Below, piece by piece: positions 44,091-53,845 of a stretch of 64,000 nt of DNA. The notes below the pieces were generated by a model. That model was not told the origin of the DNA. It made no database searches and saw nothing but the letters and a program-made list of their open reading frames with translations. The stretch comes from Saitoella complicata NRRL Y-17804 (lineage: Eukaryota > Ascomycota > Saitoellomycetes > Saitoellales > Saitoellaceae): assembly GCF_001661265.1 (NCBI RefSeq), contig NW_017567005.1:1-64000 (forward strand), in the 5' to 3' direction. Each line of letters opens with the position of its first letter. Positions within the stretch are counted from its first letter, which is position 1. Position numbers and translations under genes: made by a program.

Positions 44091-45434
44091 ATGTCTTCAC
44101 ACCCACCTACCGACATCTCCCGCACCAACTCCACGGCGCTCACCACTCAAAGCAACCAATCTACCCTCACCGCCCCAAAACCTCGCATAATAACCCTTTC
44201 CTCCGGTGAGATCATCCCCCTTCCCCCGAAACTCGCCCGGCCACCTGTCCCTCTCGAAGAAGATGAATACACCGAAGCCCTCTCCACAATCATCAAACGG
44301 GACTTCTTCCCCGACATCGACAAGTTTAAAGCTCAACATGAACTTATGGATGCTATGGAATCAAAAGATAGGGGGTGGATTGAGGGTGCGGAGAAGAGAG
44401 TTTTGGCTATGGAGGCTGGGAGGGCGGCGACGCCGAGGGGAAAGAGAGCGAGGGTTGATACGCCTGGTGCTACGCCAATGACCGTAATAGGAGGACAGGA
44501 GGAAGAGAAACCTGCAGCGTACGATACTTCAGTATCACTCGACAAATTCCAGCAAAAATATACATCAGAAGACAACGCCGACTTCGCCGACCTCGTCGAC
44601 CGCGAAAACGTAACCCGCCGCATCGCCCACTCCTGGGCCTTCACCGGCCGGAACAAACTCATTACCGCGGGGCAAGCTGCACAAAACGCCGAACGCAAAG
44701 CCATCGAAGCAAATATCGACAGCGTCGACGTCGGGACACTAAAAGCAATCGGTTGGAACGAAGGCGGGAAACCCATCGAGACGTGGAAGAATGAACAACC
44801 GCTCAGTACGCTGATGTACCCACCATCAACCTCCCACCCCAAACCAGAAACTGGCGTCCAAGCCCGTGCGGCACCAAAAGTAATATCCCATGCTGCGACG
44901 CGACTCCCCGAATCCTCCACTGAGGACACTCTATCAGCATCAGTGGTCCCATCACCCTCGTACTCCACTGTCGGCCGCGCAATTCGGGGAGAACACGTCG
45001 ATACCCCAAAAGTCAACGGCTGGGGCTTCGTTGATGCCTATACACCAACACCCGGTCCCCCCTCACGCGCTCAGACGCCTATGGCGGGTCCAACACCCGG
45101 GACGTTCAAAATACCACCAACACCCCGGCGTGACGGACTCGCTCACGCACTCGCAGACAAACACTCCAAACGAAAAGCCGTTCCAGGACGTGGAGATTCC
45201 CTGGCGAGAGTGATGAAACAGGTTCCGAAGTTTAAGAGTGGGCCAGATATGAGACAGGCGATGTTGAGTCCGGCTGGGCAGAGACTGTTGGGGGTCACGA
45301 AGACTGTGAGGCCTGGCAGTACTCTGAGGGATTCGTTGAGGACGCCCAGAGGGTCTGAAAATGGGAGTGGAATGGGTGGTAGGCCAAGGTGGGAGGCGAC
45401 GCCGAGGATGGACGATGTGCAGAAAGGGAAGTGA
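44091..45434 (+). CDS. ESS2: Splicing factor ESS-2 homologue (DGCR14/Bis1 family)
   Basis: Single exon, 447 aa, starting MSSHPPTDISRTN. Family landmarks are LEEDEYTEALSTIIKRDFFP, ENVTRRIAHSWAFTGRNKLI near the middle, PKVNGWGFVDAYTPTPGP and a C-terminal LSPAGQRLLGVTK, ending in a disordered Arg/Gly/Pro tail. ESS-2 family proteins are nuclear and copurify with spliceosomes after the first catalytic step (C complex); Bis1 is the fission-yeast member. The coding region is unbroken. Flanking genes on the other strand are mitochondrial and cell-cycle related, with no functional link. Confidence 0.9.
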   Translation: MSSHPPTDISRTNSTALTTQSNQSTLTAPKPRIITLSSGEIIPLPPKLARPPVPLEEDEYTEALSTIIKRDFFPDIDKFKAQHELMDAMESKDRGWIEGAEKRVLAMEAGRAATPRGKRARVDTPGATPMTVIGGQEEEKPAAYDTSVSLDKFQQKYTSEDNADFADLVDRENVTRRIAHSWAFTGRNKLITAGQAAQNAERKAIEANIDSVDVGTLKAIGWNEGGKPIETWKNEQPLSTLMYPPSTSHPKPETGVQARAAPKVISHAATRLPESSTEDTLSASVVPSPSYSTVGRAIRGEHVDTPKVNGWGFVDAYTPTPGPPSRAQTPMAGPTPGTFKIPPTPRRDGLAHALADKHSKRKAVPGRGDSLARVMKQVPKFKSGPDMRQAMLSPAGQRLLGVTKTVRPGSTLRDSLRTPRGSENGSGMGGRPRWEATPRMDDVQKGK

Positions 45435-46005
45435 GATAGGTGGGTTTTATGTTGGATTGGATTGTTTTTGGCGTTTATTGATACTTTGAGTTAAGCAAGA
45501 CATATACCAACGAAATAAATGGATGATTTTGAGAAACCTATACGTGTCACATATATCTTCCCACGCTCGTAAGATGGTCACCATATGCTACCGCTATGTA
45601 GTTAGATATTGACCATAGCGAACTTATAAGGGATGAAGGAATAGGCCATCTAGGTGATAATTGTATTATGTGAAACCTAATCATAGCAAAGCCCATTCCT
45701 ATCGATATTGCAGACACAAACGTCCAGATAAAGTCCAATCCACACTAACAAATACTCAGCATATAAAGATAGATAAGGCAATTTCGTCTTTATCCCTTGT
45801 GCATGTGCACGACAAGGGATGTATTAGGGTATAAGGTGAAAAACGCAAAACAAACGACCAAATCCATAGTCCCATCCACGAAACGCCAAAGGAAACAAAC
45901 ACAACTGTGAGCCACAAAGGTTAGCGAGAACATCGTCGCCTTATCCTGAGGACTCACCTGAAAACACGACCAAACTCCACAAACACAGTACAAAGACGGA
46001 AAAGC
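45435..46005. other. Convergent intergenic region
   Basis: 571 bases between converging genes. AT-rich, with short frames that do not look coding. No RNA gene or repeat recognised. Confidence 0.5.
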
Positions 46006-46552
46006 TTAACGCATACCCCTCATGACACTTCCTCCGACCTTCCTCGCGGCCAACGCGGGCCTCGCACCGAGCAGCGACGAAGGCAATCTGGGCTCCATTC
46101 CCGGTAGTGCACTCCTCTCCTTCCTCCCTGCGAGTTCGTTGACGCGGTGTGGACGCGAGGGGTTATTCACGAGATAAGACTTTACGAACCATCATTAGCA
46201 TCCACATCCCCAGCGACAAGTAAGCATTATTGAGGCATACCTCTATCTCGATCATCCTCCCCGGACTACTCCTCGCCTCAACCTCCTGCAACGACAACTC
46301 CCCAAGCGGCATCCTCTTCTTCACCCCCAACCCACCCAACTTTTTCTGGTACGGCGCCGTCTTGTGTTGAAGGGAATTCTTCACCGAGACAGCGGCCGCG
46401 GAGTGCGCAGAGATGTCGTTTTCGGTGTCGAGGTAGATTGATAACCGCGTTCTCGCGGCAGAGGAGAGTGCGTGAGCGTGGTGGGAGGGGAGGTGCGGGA
46501 TGTTCTCCTTATCCGTAATCGCGATGGTTGTTGTGGTTGTAGTAGTAGCCAT
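46006..46552 (-). CDS. Small KEN-box/D-box protein, candidate APC/C substrate
   Basis: Exon 1 (46552-46241) and exon 2 (46179-46006) flank a 61-nt intron with GCTAATG branch, giving 161 aa starting [23 protein letters not shown] box lies at about residues 15-17 in TDKENIP, an RxxL motif follows in ARTRLSIYLDTEN, and a second D-box-like element RMPLGELSLQE occurs near 85-95, similar to the RxxLGxxS box of B-type cyclins. The rest is low-complexity with PYQKKLGGLGVKK. No catalytic domain or membrane helix is present. It could be a cell-cycle regulator or pseudosubstrate inhibitor of the APC/C like yeast Acm1; this rests only on motifs. The upstream in-frame codons are excluded. Confidence 0.6.
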
Positions 46553-47036
46553 TGTGTCCATAACGATACCCAAGGCTTATAGAGAATATATAGGATGAAC
46601 AAGTAGATACGTAGTCGATACTCAAACGCGTCTGTTTCGCAATCGAGGACGGGAGATTCGTTCTCGTCCTTATATGCTTTCCTCGAAGGGTCAGGTGAGT
46701 TAACTTCGGTGTTTGCTCGTCGTGATCGCCCGGAAAAGCGATGTATTCGTATCGTGGCAAGGCGTATTATCTTATAGAAACAACCCGATCGATGGCTGAT
46801 GATTTGGCTTCGCGTTACAGGTATGGTCTCGTTGCGGTTGGGCCTCGTTGAGGTTCCGAAGTTCAGAGTTTTTGAATTTCAAGTTGCTGCTGCGCGAAGT
46901 TAATTGAGGATGAACGGCTTCGCGACGCGTTTTAATTACGATTTGTTCGCGATTGAATGCAAGGAAAAGGTAAGGGATGATAAATGAGAAGAACGTCCAT
47001 TTGGAAGGTCAATTGGGGTCGCTTGACTATGTTGGA
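46553..47036. other. Intergenic region
   Basis: 484 bases between the KEN-box gene start and the CYP6 stop. One frame extends upstream of the KEN-box Met but has no protein-like composition. Otherwise nothing is seen. Confidence 0.5.
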
Positions 47037-48687
47037 TCACCGTCTCCTGTCACGGCTTCGATCACGAGGTCTATCCCTACTTGACTCCCTCCGTCGTTCG
47101 CGACTCCTTTCCCGCCGACGGTCCTTGTCATCATCCCGGTGATCGCGACTTCTGTCTCTGTCCCTCTTATCATCTCTACTTCTCCTGTCCCGACTCCGAC
47201 TGCGCTCCCTGCGACTCTCCCTGTCTCTGTCTCTCCTATCAGGACTTCTTTCTCTGCCCCTACGACTATCGCGTCTATCCCGACTCGCGCTTTCTCGTCG
47301 CTTTTCTCTGTCATCCCGCTCCTCTCGTCTAGAGCTCGAATGAGCCGTAGACCCCCTCCTCTCATCCTCATACCTTCGGTTATCATGTCCTCTCCGATCA
47401 TCAGAACCCCGTCTATCCCCACCATATCCCCCTCCAAATCCACCCCTAAACCCTCCCCTCCCTCCCCTCCCACCCCGCCTGCCACCATTATCCTGCGCCC
47501 GAAACTTCGCATCCCCCCCAATATCCCCCATCCCTGGATTCCCCTCCCTCCCATACCAAGCACCCCAATCAACCCCCCGTCCCCCATTGAGACTCTGCCC
47601 AAAATCAACATGAATTCGCCGATCATCAATCAACACCCCCTGCATCTTAAAATACGCCCTCTCACACTCCTCCCTCTTCTCAAACTCAATAAATCCATAT
47701 CCCAACGACGCACCAGTGTGTGGATCAGTGATGATTCGGCAAGAGATGATTTGTCCGAAACGGGAGAAGATGAGGGAGAGGTCCGGGGAGGAGGTTAGCG
47801 GGTTTAGTTTACAGACGAAGAGGACGTTTTCGGGGGGGGCGAGGTCGGCTGAGGGGAGGTCGCCGAGCATTTCGAGGGTTAGGGCTTGGGCTTTTGCTTC
47901 GCGTTCTCTCTTTCGTGCCGAGAGTTCGGATTCGGTGAGGGCTTCGTCGGTGGTGTTGTTTAGTTCGTCTTCGCTGATTCGGACGGTTGCTAGTTGGGCT
48001 TTGCTGGGGGGTGGTGATGCGGTGGGCTCGGTGAGTCCTTCTGGGTCTGGGAAGGGGTCGTCGAGGATGATCGTGTGTAGGATTCTCGTGTCCTTGTATG
48101 GCCGTCCATCATGATCAAGATACAATCCCACAATTTTCTCTAACGTGTCAAACCCCTCCGCAACCCTTCCAAACGGAACCGCGCTCGCATCCAGATAATC
48201 CAAATTATCCGCAAGCGTGACGATGAATTGACTCCCCGCCAACTCGTGCTCGGTGGTTTTGTCTTTAGAGATGGTCATGGATACGGTCCCGCGCTCGACG
48301 TGTTTCAACTTCGGATTCCGATCGGCTTTAAAATACCGCCGACTCGGGCCTTGTAGAAGACCGTAGATCGAGGTACCGCCATCACCGTCCGGTGGGCCGA
48401 TTGGGTCTCCGGATTGGAAGAATGCGGTGGGGTTAATATTAAACAGTGGTGAGAAATTGTAGTATTTGACCTGTGCACCCTCGTTAGCTATGACTCGGTG
48501 TGAGAAGGAGATGTCGACAGTGACACACCTTACATAACTTCAAGAAGTTCTCGCAGACTTTCGGGACGTAGTCGACATGGAGGTCGATCACGATGTCTCC
48601 TTCGGTTGTTTCGAGGAGGACACTGTAGGATGATGAGAAGTCAGCGAATCGGATTGCGAACAGTCCTTTGTCTGGATCCTACCTCAT
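47037..48687 (-). CDS. CYP6: Cyclophilin-RRM protein, PPIL4 type (Cyp6)
   Basis: Exon 1 is five bases (48687-48683, ATGAG); exon 2 (48622-48529) and exon 3 (48470-47037) complete 510 aa. The introns are 60 and 58 nt. The start reads [20 protein letters not shown], then [20 protein letters not shown], a cyclophilin domain with the diverged active site usual for this class. An RRM domain lies near 240-325 ([20 protein letters not shown] and [20 protein letters not shown]). From about 340 the protein is Gly/Arg-rich then becomes an RD/RS-rich tail. PPIL4 proteins are nuclear and associate with the spliceosome. I placed both junctions by the conserved N-terminus. Confidence 0.93.
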
Positions 48688-48866
48688 GACAACGTCTTTT
48701 GAACCTTTCACAATACGTGACGTATTTGCGACTCGAGGACGACGTGCATGAACTTGCATGAACATGAGTGATAAGATGCTCAGGGTTGTAAGAGAAGCTT
48801 GGTATTGCTCTAGATGACTGTTCCCTCTACTTGCCTCCTGGCGACATCTCCAACCTTTAGTCACAC

Positions 48867-49801
48867 TCACTGCTCCATCACATCCTCCTGCACAAAACTC
48901 TTCCCCTCCGCCACCCGTCGCTTAACAACCTCCTTCACCAACCCCATAACCAACGGCAAGAAACTGTGCTGTCTCAACTCCTGCTCCCGTGCCCATCTCT
49001 TCCTCTTCTCTTCCTCCTCCATCCTAGTTTCCTCCGTCGCGAAAGGGCTCAGTCTCAAGTCCTTCGTCAAAGCCAACAACGAAAACTCGATACTGGTGCT
49101 CGCGAATGTACTGATTCGTCGTTCCAGCACAGGAATAAGTGCATCAGCGAACTCCGCAGACGACGACCCGGCGACCGGTCCATGATTAACCGGCGCAGGC
49201 TTCAACCCATCAAGCTCAAACAACGTCCCATCAACCGGAACATACGCAATAAAATGATACGGCGCCTCCCCCTCCTCCCCCTCCTTCGGCTTCCTCTCCT
49301 CCTCCTCCCACGGCTCAACCCTCGCAAAAGAATTATGCACTCTAGCAAAAACCTCCGAATTCGTCAACGCATCCCCCCTAATCTCCGGCGGGAACTCCCG
49401 CGTGAAATCCTTGAACCCATCTAACTTCTCACCCAACTCGATTCCGGGATTATTCAGGAGGATGGATAGGATGGCTTGTGTGCCACACGCGTTTTGGATG
49501 GTTTGGTGTGCGAACCAGAGGGAGGTGCTGGCGTTTTCGTCGAGTGTGCCGCCTTGGGCTGATTGCTCGCCGTGTTCTTTACCCCATTTGAAGAGGAAGA
49601 TGACGCCGTATATTGGGTCGTATTGGCTTATGAGGTCTTTGTCGATTGCGTAGAGTTCCTCGACTTGGATGTCTTTTGCGCCGAGGTCGGAGATGAGTTG
49701 GGTGAAGACTCCGGGACTGTATGCCATTGTTAGAGCTAAAAGGGACTTTCATTCCCATGCCCAGCTTCGACATACTCTGATTCAATTGTTTGCCAGGTCA
49801 T
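48867..49801 (-). CDS. Ubiquitin C-terminal hydrolase, UCH37/Uch2 type
   Basis: Exon 1 (49801-49776) starts MTWQTIESD; a 59-nt intron with CTCTAAC branch leads to exon 2 (49716-48867), giving 291 aa. The splice restores the family N-terminus MTWQTIESDPGVFTQLISDL, whereas the plain ORF start does not. Catalytic Cys86 lies in QNACGTQA after the loop, the His is in APYHFIAYVPVDGTLFELDG, with the Asp following. It removes ubiquitin from conjugates and in many fungi works with the 19S proteasome and INO80. The C-terminus is charged and helical (EEEEKRKRWAREQELRQ), as in UCH37. S. pombe uch2 is the named relative. Confidence 0.92.
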
Positions 49802-50182
49802 CGCGAGTGTATGCTGTTGGGTGTACCGGCCGGTGTATGTTACTCTCCGGTTGCCTTCTTCTACAGCTGTGTGTACGTATTACGCGTTTACGCCGGAGCA
49901 TCATATCCCAGGGGCACGCACTCCCCGTGACCTACTCTCACGAACAAGAGATACAAAATGGACAATCTACGAGAATGAACAGATGAAGGAGTGAGGTGCA
50001 ACGATCAGTGACGGGGCTGTTGATCCGATACGCATGCCATTTTTCCGTGTACGCCAAAAATAGGACAAACAAGACAATGACCTTCTCCTCCAACCCCGGA
50101 TGGACATCCAACCCACTCAATCCACCCCGATCCATCCTTTGCATCAAACTTTACTCAAATAATAACACTCGCGTATCATAAT
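49802..50182. other. Intergenic region
   Basis: 381 bases between the UCH gene start and the RPL17 stop. No coding frame, repeat or tRNA recognised. Confidence 0.5.
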
Positions 50183-50963
50183 TTAAGCGGAAGCAGGCTT
50201 CCTGGACTCCAACAACCTCTTGCGACCCAACTGCCTCGCGTTCAACCTAACGACACCAGTCTCCTTGGCCTTCTCAACAGCCTCGTCCTCCTCGGCAACG
50301 ATGATCTCGATGTGGCAGGGGGAAGACATGTAGGGGTTGATACGACCGTGGGCACGGTAAGTGCGGCGGCGCTGCTTGGGGGCTTGGTTGACTTGGATGT
50401 GGGCGATCTTGAGGGCGGCGGTGTCGAGACCCTTGACGTCGGCGTTGGCCTCAGCGTTCTTGAGGAGACCGAGGAGGAACTCGGCGGACTTGACGGGCCA
50501 GCGGGCTAGAAATGAGTAGGTTAGTATATTTGATCCCGAGTTTGTGTGGTTTTGTTGTTGTTGGCAGCAATTCTCCTCCTGGGCCCATTTCTCGCTCTCT
50601 CCACCACATTTCATCCCCATTCATCCCGAATTACTGCCATCCACAACAAATTGACAAAAACTCACCCATAGTAGCACCGAAAGGCTTGGCCTGAGCAGTG
50701 CGACCAATACCACCGTTGAACCTGCGGAAAGGAATGGCCTGCTTGTGCTCCTTGACATCACCAAGGTACTTGATAGCCTTCTGGAGGTTCATGCCAGAGA
50801 TGGCCTGGGCGGCCTCGCGGGTGTTCTTGAAGTGAACACGGAGGTAGTCACCGCGGGTCTTTGCCGACTTGGCGGAGGGGGCGGGTTCGGCGGCGTACCT
50901 ATACGAACGGGATCAACATACGCTCGTAGAAGGATTGGTGAAGGGATTGACATACCTGACCAT
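50183..50963 (-). CDS. RPL17: 60S ribosomal protein L17 (uL22)
   Basis: Exon 1 is eight bases (50963-50956, ATGGTCAG). Exon 2 (50898-50666) and exon 3 (50505-50183) complete 187 aa. The introns are 57 and 160 nt. The start [20 protein letters not shown], then [40 protein letters not shown] and the C-terminus [17 protein letters not shown] match uL22, which lines the polypeptide exit tunnel. The longer second intron lies inside the gene and has no C/D or H/ACA snoRNA signature that I could see. It is divergent from NOP1. Confidence 0.97.
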
Positions 50964-51413
50964 TTTTTGCTGGTTTGATGGGGTGGTAAAGACGAAGGGC
51001 GGAACGGCAGCACGATGAACCGAGGACCTGAAGAATTTCGCGGGCCCGCGTTGATGCGTGTGGCTCGATGGGGAATAGCGTGGAGGTTGTGCGGGCGGTG
51101 CAAGTGGCGGTGCTCCATTGCTCTGTTCAATTGAGGGCACAGGTGACTGTAGCCCTAACTGAAAGAATTCGAATAGGGGACAAGTCATACATGGATGAAT
51201 GGTTAAGGATAAAGATTACTTCTCTATTCATTTCTAAGGAAGAACAACAGTCCTGTATCCAGTCTCAGTTATTCCCTCCTTGACCTTCCCAGCGCAATCA
51301 GCACGTGCACGTCTAGCTCCTGCATCCCAAAAAAATCCCCCCAAGTCAGTACTCGCCCTCGAAGCGCTCAAAGGACAACCTACACCCAACACCTTTCAAC
51401 AACTCAAATAATA
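50964..51413. promoter_or_regulatory. Shared divergent promoter, RPL17 / NOP1
   Basis: 450 bases between two start codons that point away from each other. Both genes serve ribosome production. A telobox-like GCCCTAAC lies at 51152-51159; related motifs bind Tbf1/Rap1-type factors in fungal ribosomal-protein promoters. That role here is inference. No coding frame is supported. Confidence 0.55.
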
Positions 51414-52523
51414 ATGGCTTTCACTCCTGGAGGACGTGGTGGATTCGGTGGTGGAGGACGCGGTGGAACTCCCCGTGGCGGAGGACGTGGTGGATTCGGT
51501 GGTGGTGACCGTGGTGGCCGTGGTGGTGGTCGCGGTGGATTCGGTGGCCGCGGTGGAGGCCGTGGTGGATTCGGTGGTGACCGTGGTGGTCGTGGTGGTG
51601 GCCGCGGTGGAGGACGTGGTGGATTCGGTGGCGACCGTGGTGGTCGTGGTGGTGGTCGCGGCGGGTATGTCTCTTTCCTTCCCAGATCAACCAGATCAAC
51701 GTGCTGACTTCTGTGCGTTCTAGACGTGGTGGTGCTGCCGGAGCCAAGGGTGGAGCCAGAGTCGTGATCGAGCCTCACAGACATGCCGGTACATAAAAAT
51801 CCGAACCCATGAAAGTAATCCGAGCATGGTAACTAAGAGTTTTATGTCACTATAGGTGTTTTCGTCGCCCGCGGAAAAGAAGATCTCCTCGTCACCAAGA
51901 ACATCGCCCCCGGAGAGTCCGTCTACGGTGAGAAGCGTATCTCCGTCGAAGGACCCGATAACACCAAGGTCGAGTACCGTGTCTGGAATCCTTTCCGTTC
52001 GAAGTTGGCTGCGGGTATTTTGGGCGGTTTGGATGAGATCTACATTGCGCCTGGTAAGAAGGTGTTGTACCTTGGTGCTGCCTCTGGTACCTCTGTTTCT
52101 CACGTTGCCGATTTGGTTGGACCTGAGGGTATGGTCTATGCTGTCGAGTTCTCCCACCGTTCCGGTCGTGACTTGATCAACATGGCCAAGAAGCGCACCA
52201 ACGTCATCCCCATCGTCGAGGACGCCCGTCACCCCCAGCGTTACCGCATGCTCGTCGGCATGGTCGACGTTGTCTTCGCTGACGTCGCTCAGCCCGATCA
52301 AGCCCGTTTGGTCGGTCTTAACTGCCACATGTTCTTGAAGCACGGTGGTGGTGTCTTGATTTCTGTCAAGGCTTCTTGTATTGATTCTACTGCTGACCCT
52401 ACTGCTGTTTTCGCGCGTGAGGTTAAGAAGATGCAGGAGGAGAAGATGAAGCCTCAGGAGCAGTTGACCCTTGAGCCTTATGAGAGGGATCACGCCATGG
52501 TTGTTGCCAAGTACATGGGATAA
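51414..52523 (+). CDS. NOP1: Fibrillarin, rRNA 2'-O-methyltransferase
   Basis: Three exons (51414-51664, 51724-51788, 51856-52523) give 327 aa, with introns of 59 and 67 nt. Exon 1 is an almost pure GAR domain (83 residues of GRGGFGG-type repeats), encoded by imperfect DNA repeats, which is the nucleolar targeting region. The methyltransferase follows: [20 protein letters not shown], then [20 protein letters not shown] (SAM binding) and [16 protein letters not shown]-terminal [20 protein letters not shown] is the family end. It catalyses C/D-snoRNA-guided 2'-O-methylation of rRNA and also histone Gln methylation in other eukaryotes. The joins are fixed by phase. Confidence 0.98.
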
Positions 52524-53845
52524 ATTGATCGCAAGGGTTAAGACGCGAGCGTGGGAGTTTGTAAGAGTTTAAAATTTGTTTTTGGGTTAATCGGTTACGG
52601 TTCTTTTTCTTGCATGGGTTATTGGTCCCCGGTTTAAAGGTCATATAAATGTTCATCATTCCACCGTATCTACCTTATTTTTGTTCGTTCTTCGTGTGAG
52701 TGTAGGTTCCCTGGCCCTCCCGGCAACGACCCCTCACTCGGCACCGCGCGCGCACCAGCCCCTTAACCTTCCCTCCCCTTCTGGCCAGCACAGCCGATCT
52801 CCTCTCCCCTCTACGCCCCCCGGCAGGGACACAAACATACCAGTCCGGTTACATGTACTCAGAGTGCCCTGATATCACAACGGGCCGGTAGGTAACTCAG
52901 GGTGGCCGACCCAACCGGTTATCAGGGTCTATCTCGTACATCTGCACCTTTGCCCTCCGCCATTTGGGATTCTCAATCGATGGGTCAAGGGGTGTTGGTC
53001 ACGCGACATCTTTTCGTCATAGGGGTCCTTGACCATGAACAGGGATGCGGTTTGCGCGAGATATGACTGTACTACGTGTGAGGTCCCCACTGGAGGGGTG
53101 CTTGCGTGGTTTTCGCCGGTTCGAGAGAGTTCGCTGTGTAGCCAGCTCAGCCCTTCAACTCAGCTTGAATACTGCTGTGAGGTACGCAGCTGTGTATCCC
53201 GTGAATTGTATCGTAACATTCCCCGAATAAATGCTCCCGGTAATTCGAATTGTTCCTTCCCTTTCCAGCAACATTCGGCATTGCGTGCCCGTACGGAGTT
53301 CTTTTAGTGCCGGGCGCTGCACCTTAGGGACATGCGCCTCCCTCCGACTCACATCCAACCCAACTGCCCATCGAAGCGTCCACCTCTACGACTCAACACC
53401 CAAAGGAATCAACCTCTGACTGAAGAACATCCTCGCTGTTCAATACGCGATCTTCGCAAATCCCTTTCGTCTTTCCAGTTCAACTCTTCATCGGTTCGAT
53501 TTCCAGCGAGTGGCTACGGGTCTTGTCTCCCTCCCCTTTCTTCCGACCGGCCGACCTTCCCTTACCCTTCGTCTCACACGCCAGCACCGGCACTCTTGGG
53601 TTCGAAGCTCAGCTATAGGCAATCCAGAAACCTTCTCTCAAACAAGCTAGTTATTTACGATTGCTCTCGTTCGATGAGTGCATAGCTTTCTCGACAAACC
53701 TACCACAAAACACCAACGAATACGAACTTTCAAGACGCATTCAATCTTACGGATTCTGATTCCTGCTTGTGATACGACATTCAAAACAAAAAGAAATCCT
53801 ATAGAAGGGGTTTTATACGATAACGATATTATCATACTCGAAAAC
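52524..53845. other. Long intergenic/leader region with a structured segment
   Basis: 1322 bases before the kinase gene, without a supported coding frame. It is pyrimidine-rich near 52730-52820 and 53330-53680. A segment with nested inverted repeats at about 52845-52927 is listed separately. The end of the region is likely the kinase 5' leader, which could be long and contain upstream ORFs. Confidence 0.45.
52845..52927. ncRNA. Candidate structured RNA element (unidentified)
   Basis: CCCTGATA (52867-52874) can pair with TATCAGGG (52920-52927), enclosing GGGCCGG (52882-52888) pairing with CCGACCC (52906-52912) at six of seven positions. CCGGTT (52845-52850) can pair alternatively with AACCGG (52913-52918). 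It could be a snoRNA, a regulatory mRNA leader or chance. I see no C/D or clear H/ACA boxes. Confidence 0.2.

Noticed and set aside
50506-50665. Second RPL17 intron as host of a snoRNA
   Set aside because: No C/D or H/ACA boxes with the right spacing were seen.
53585-53605. GGTTCGAAGCTC, B-box-like
   Set aside because: No cloverleaf can be drawn around it.
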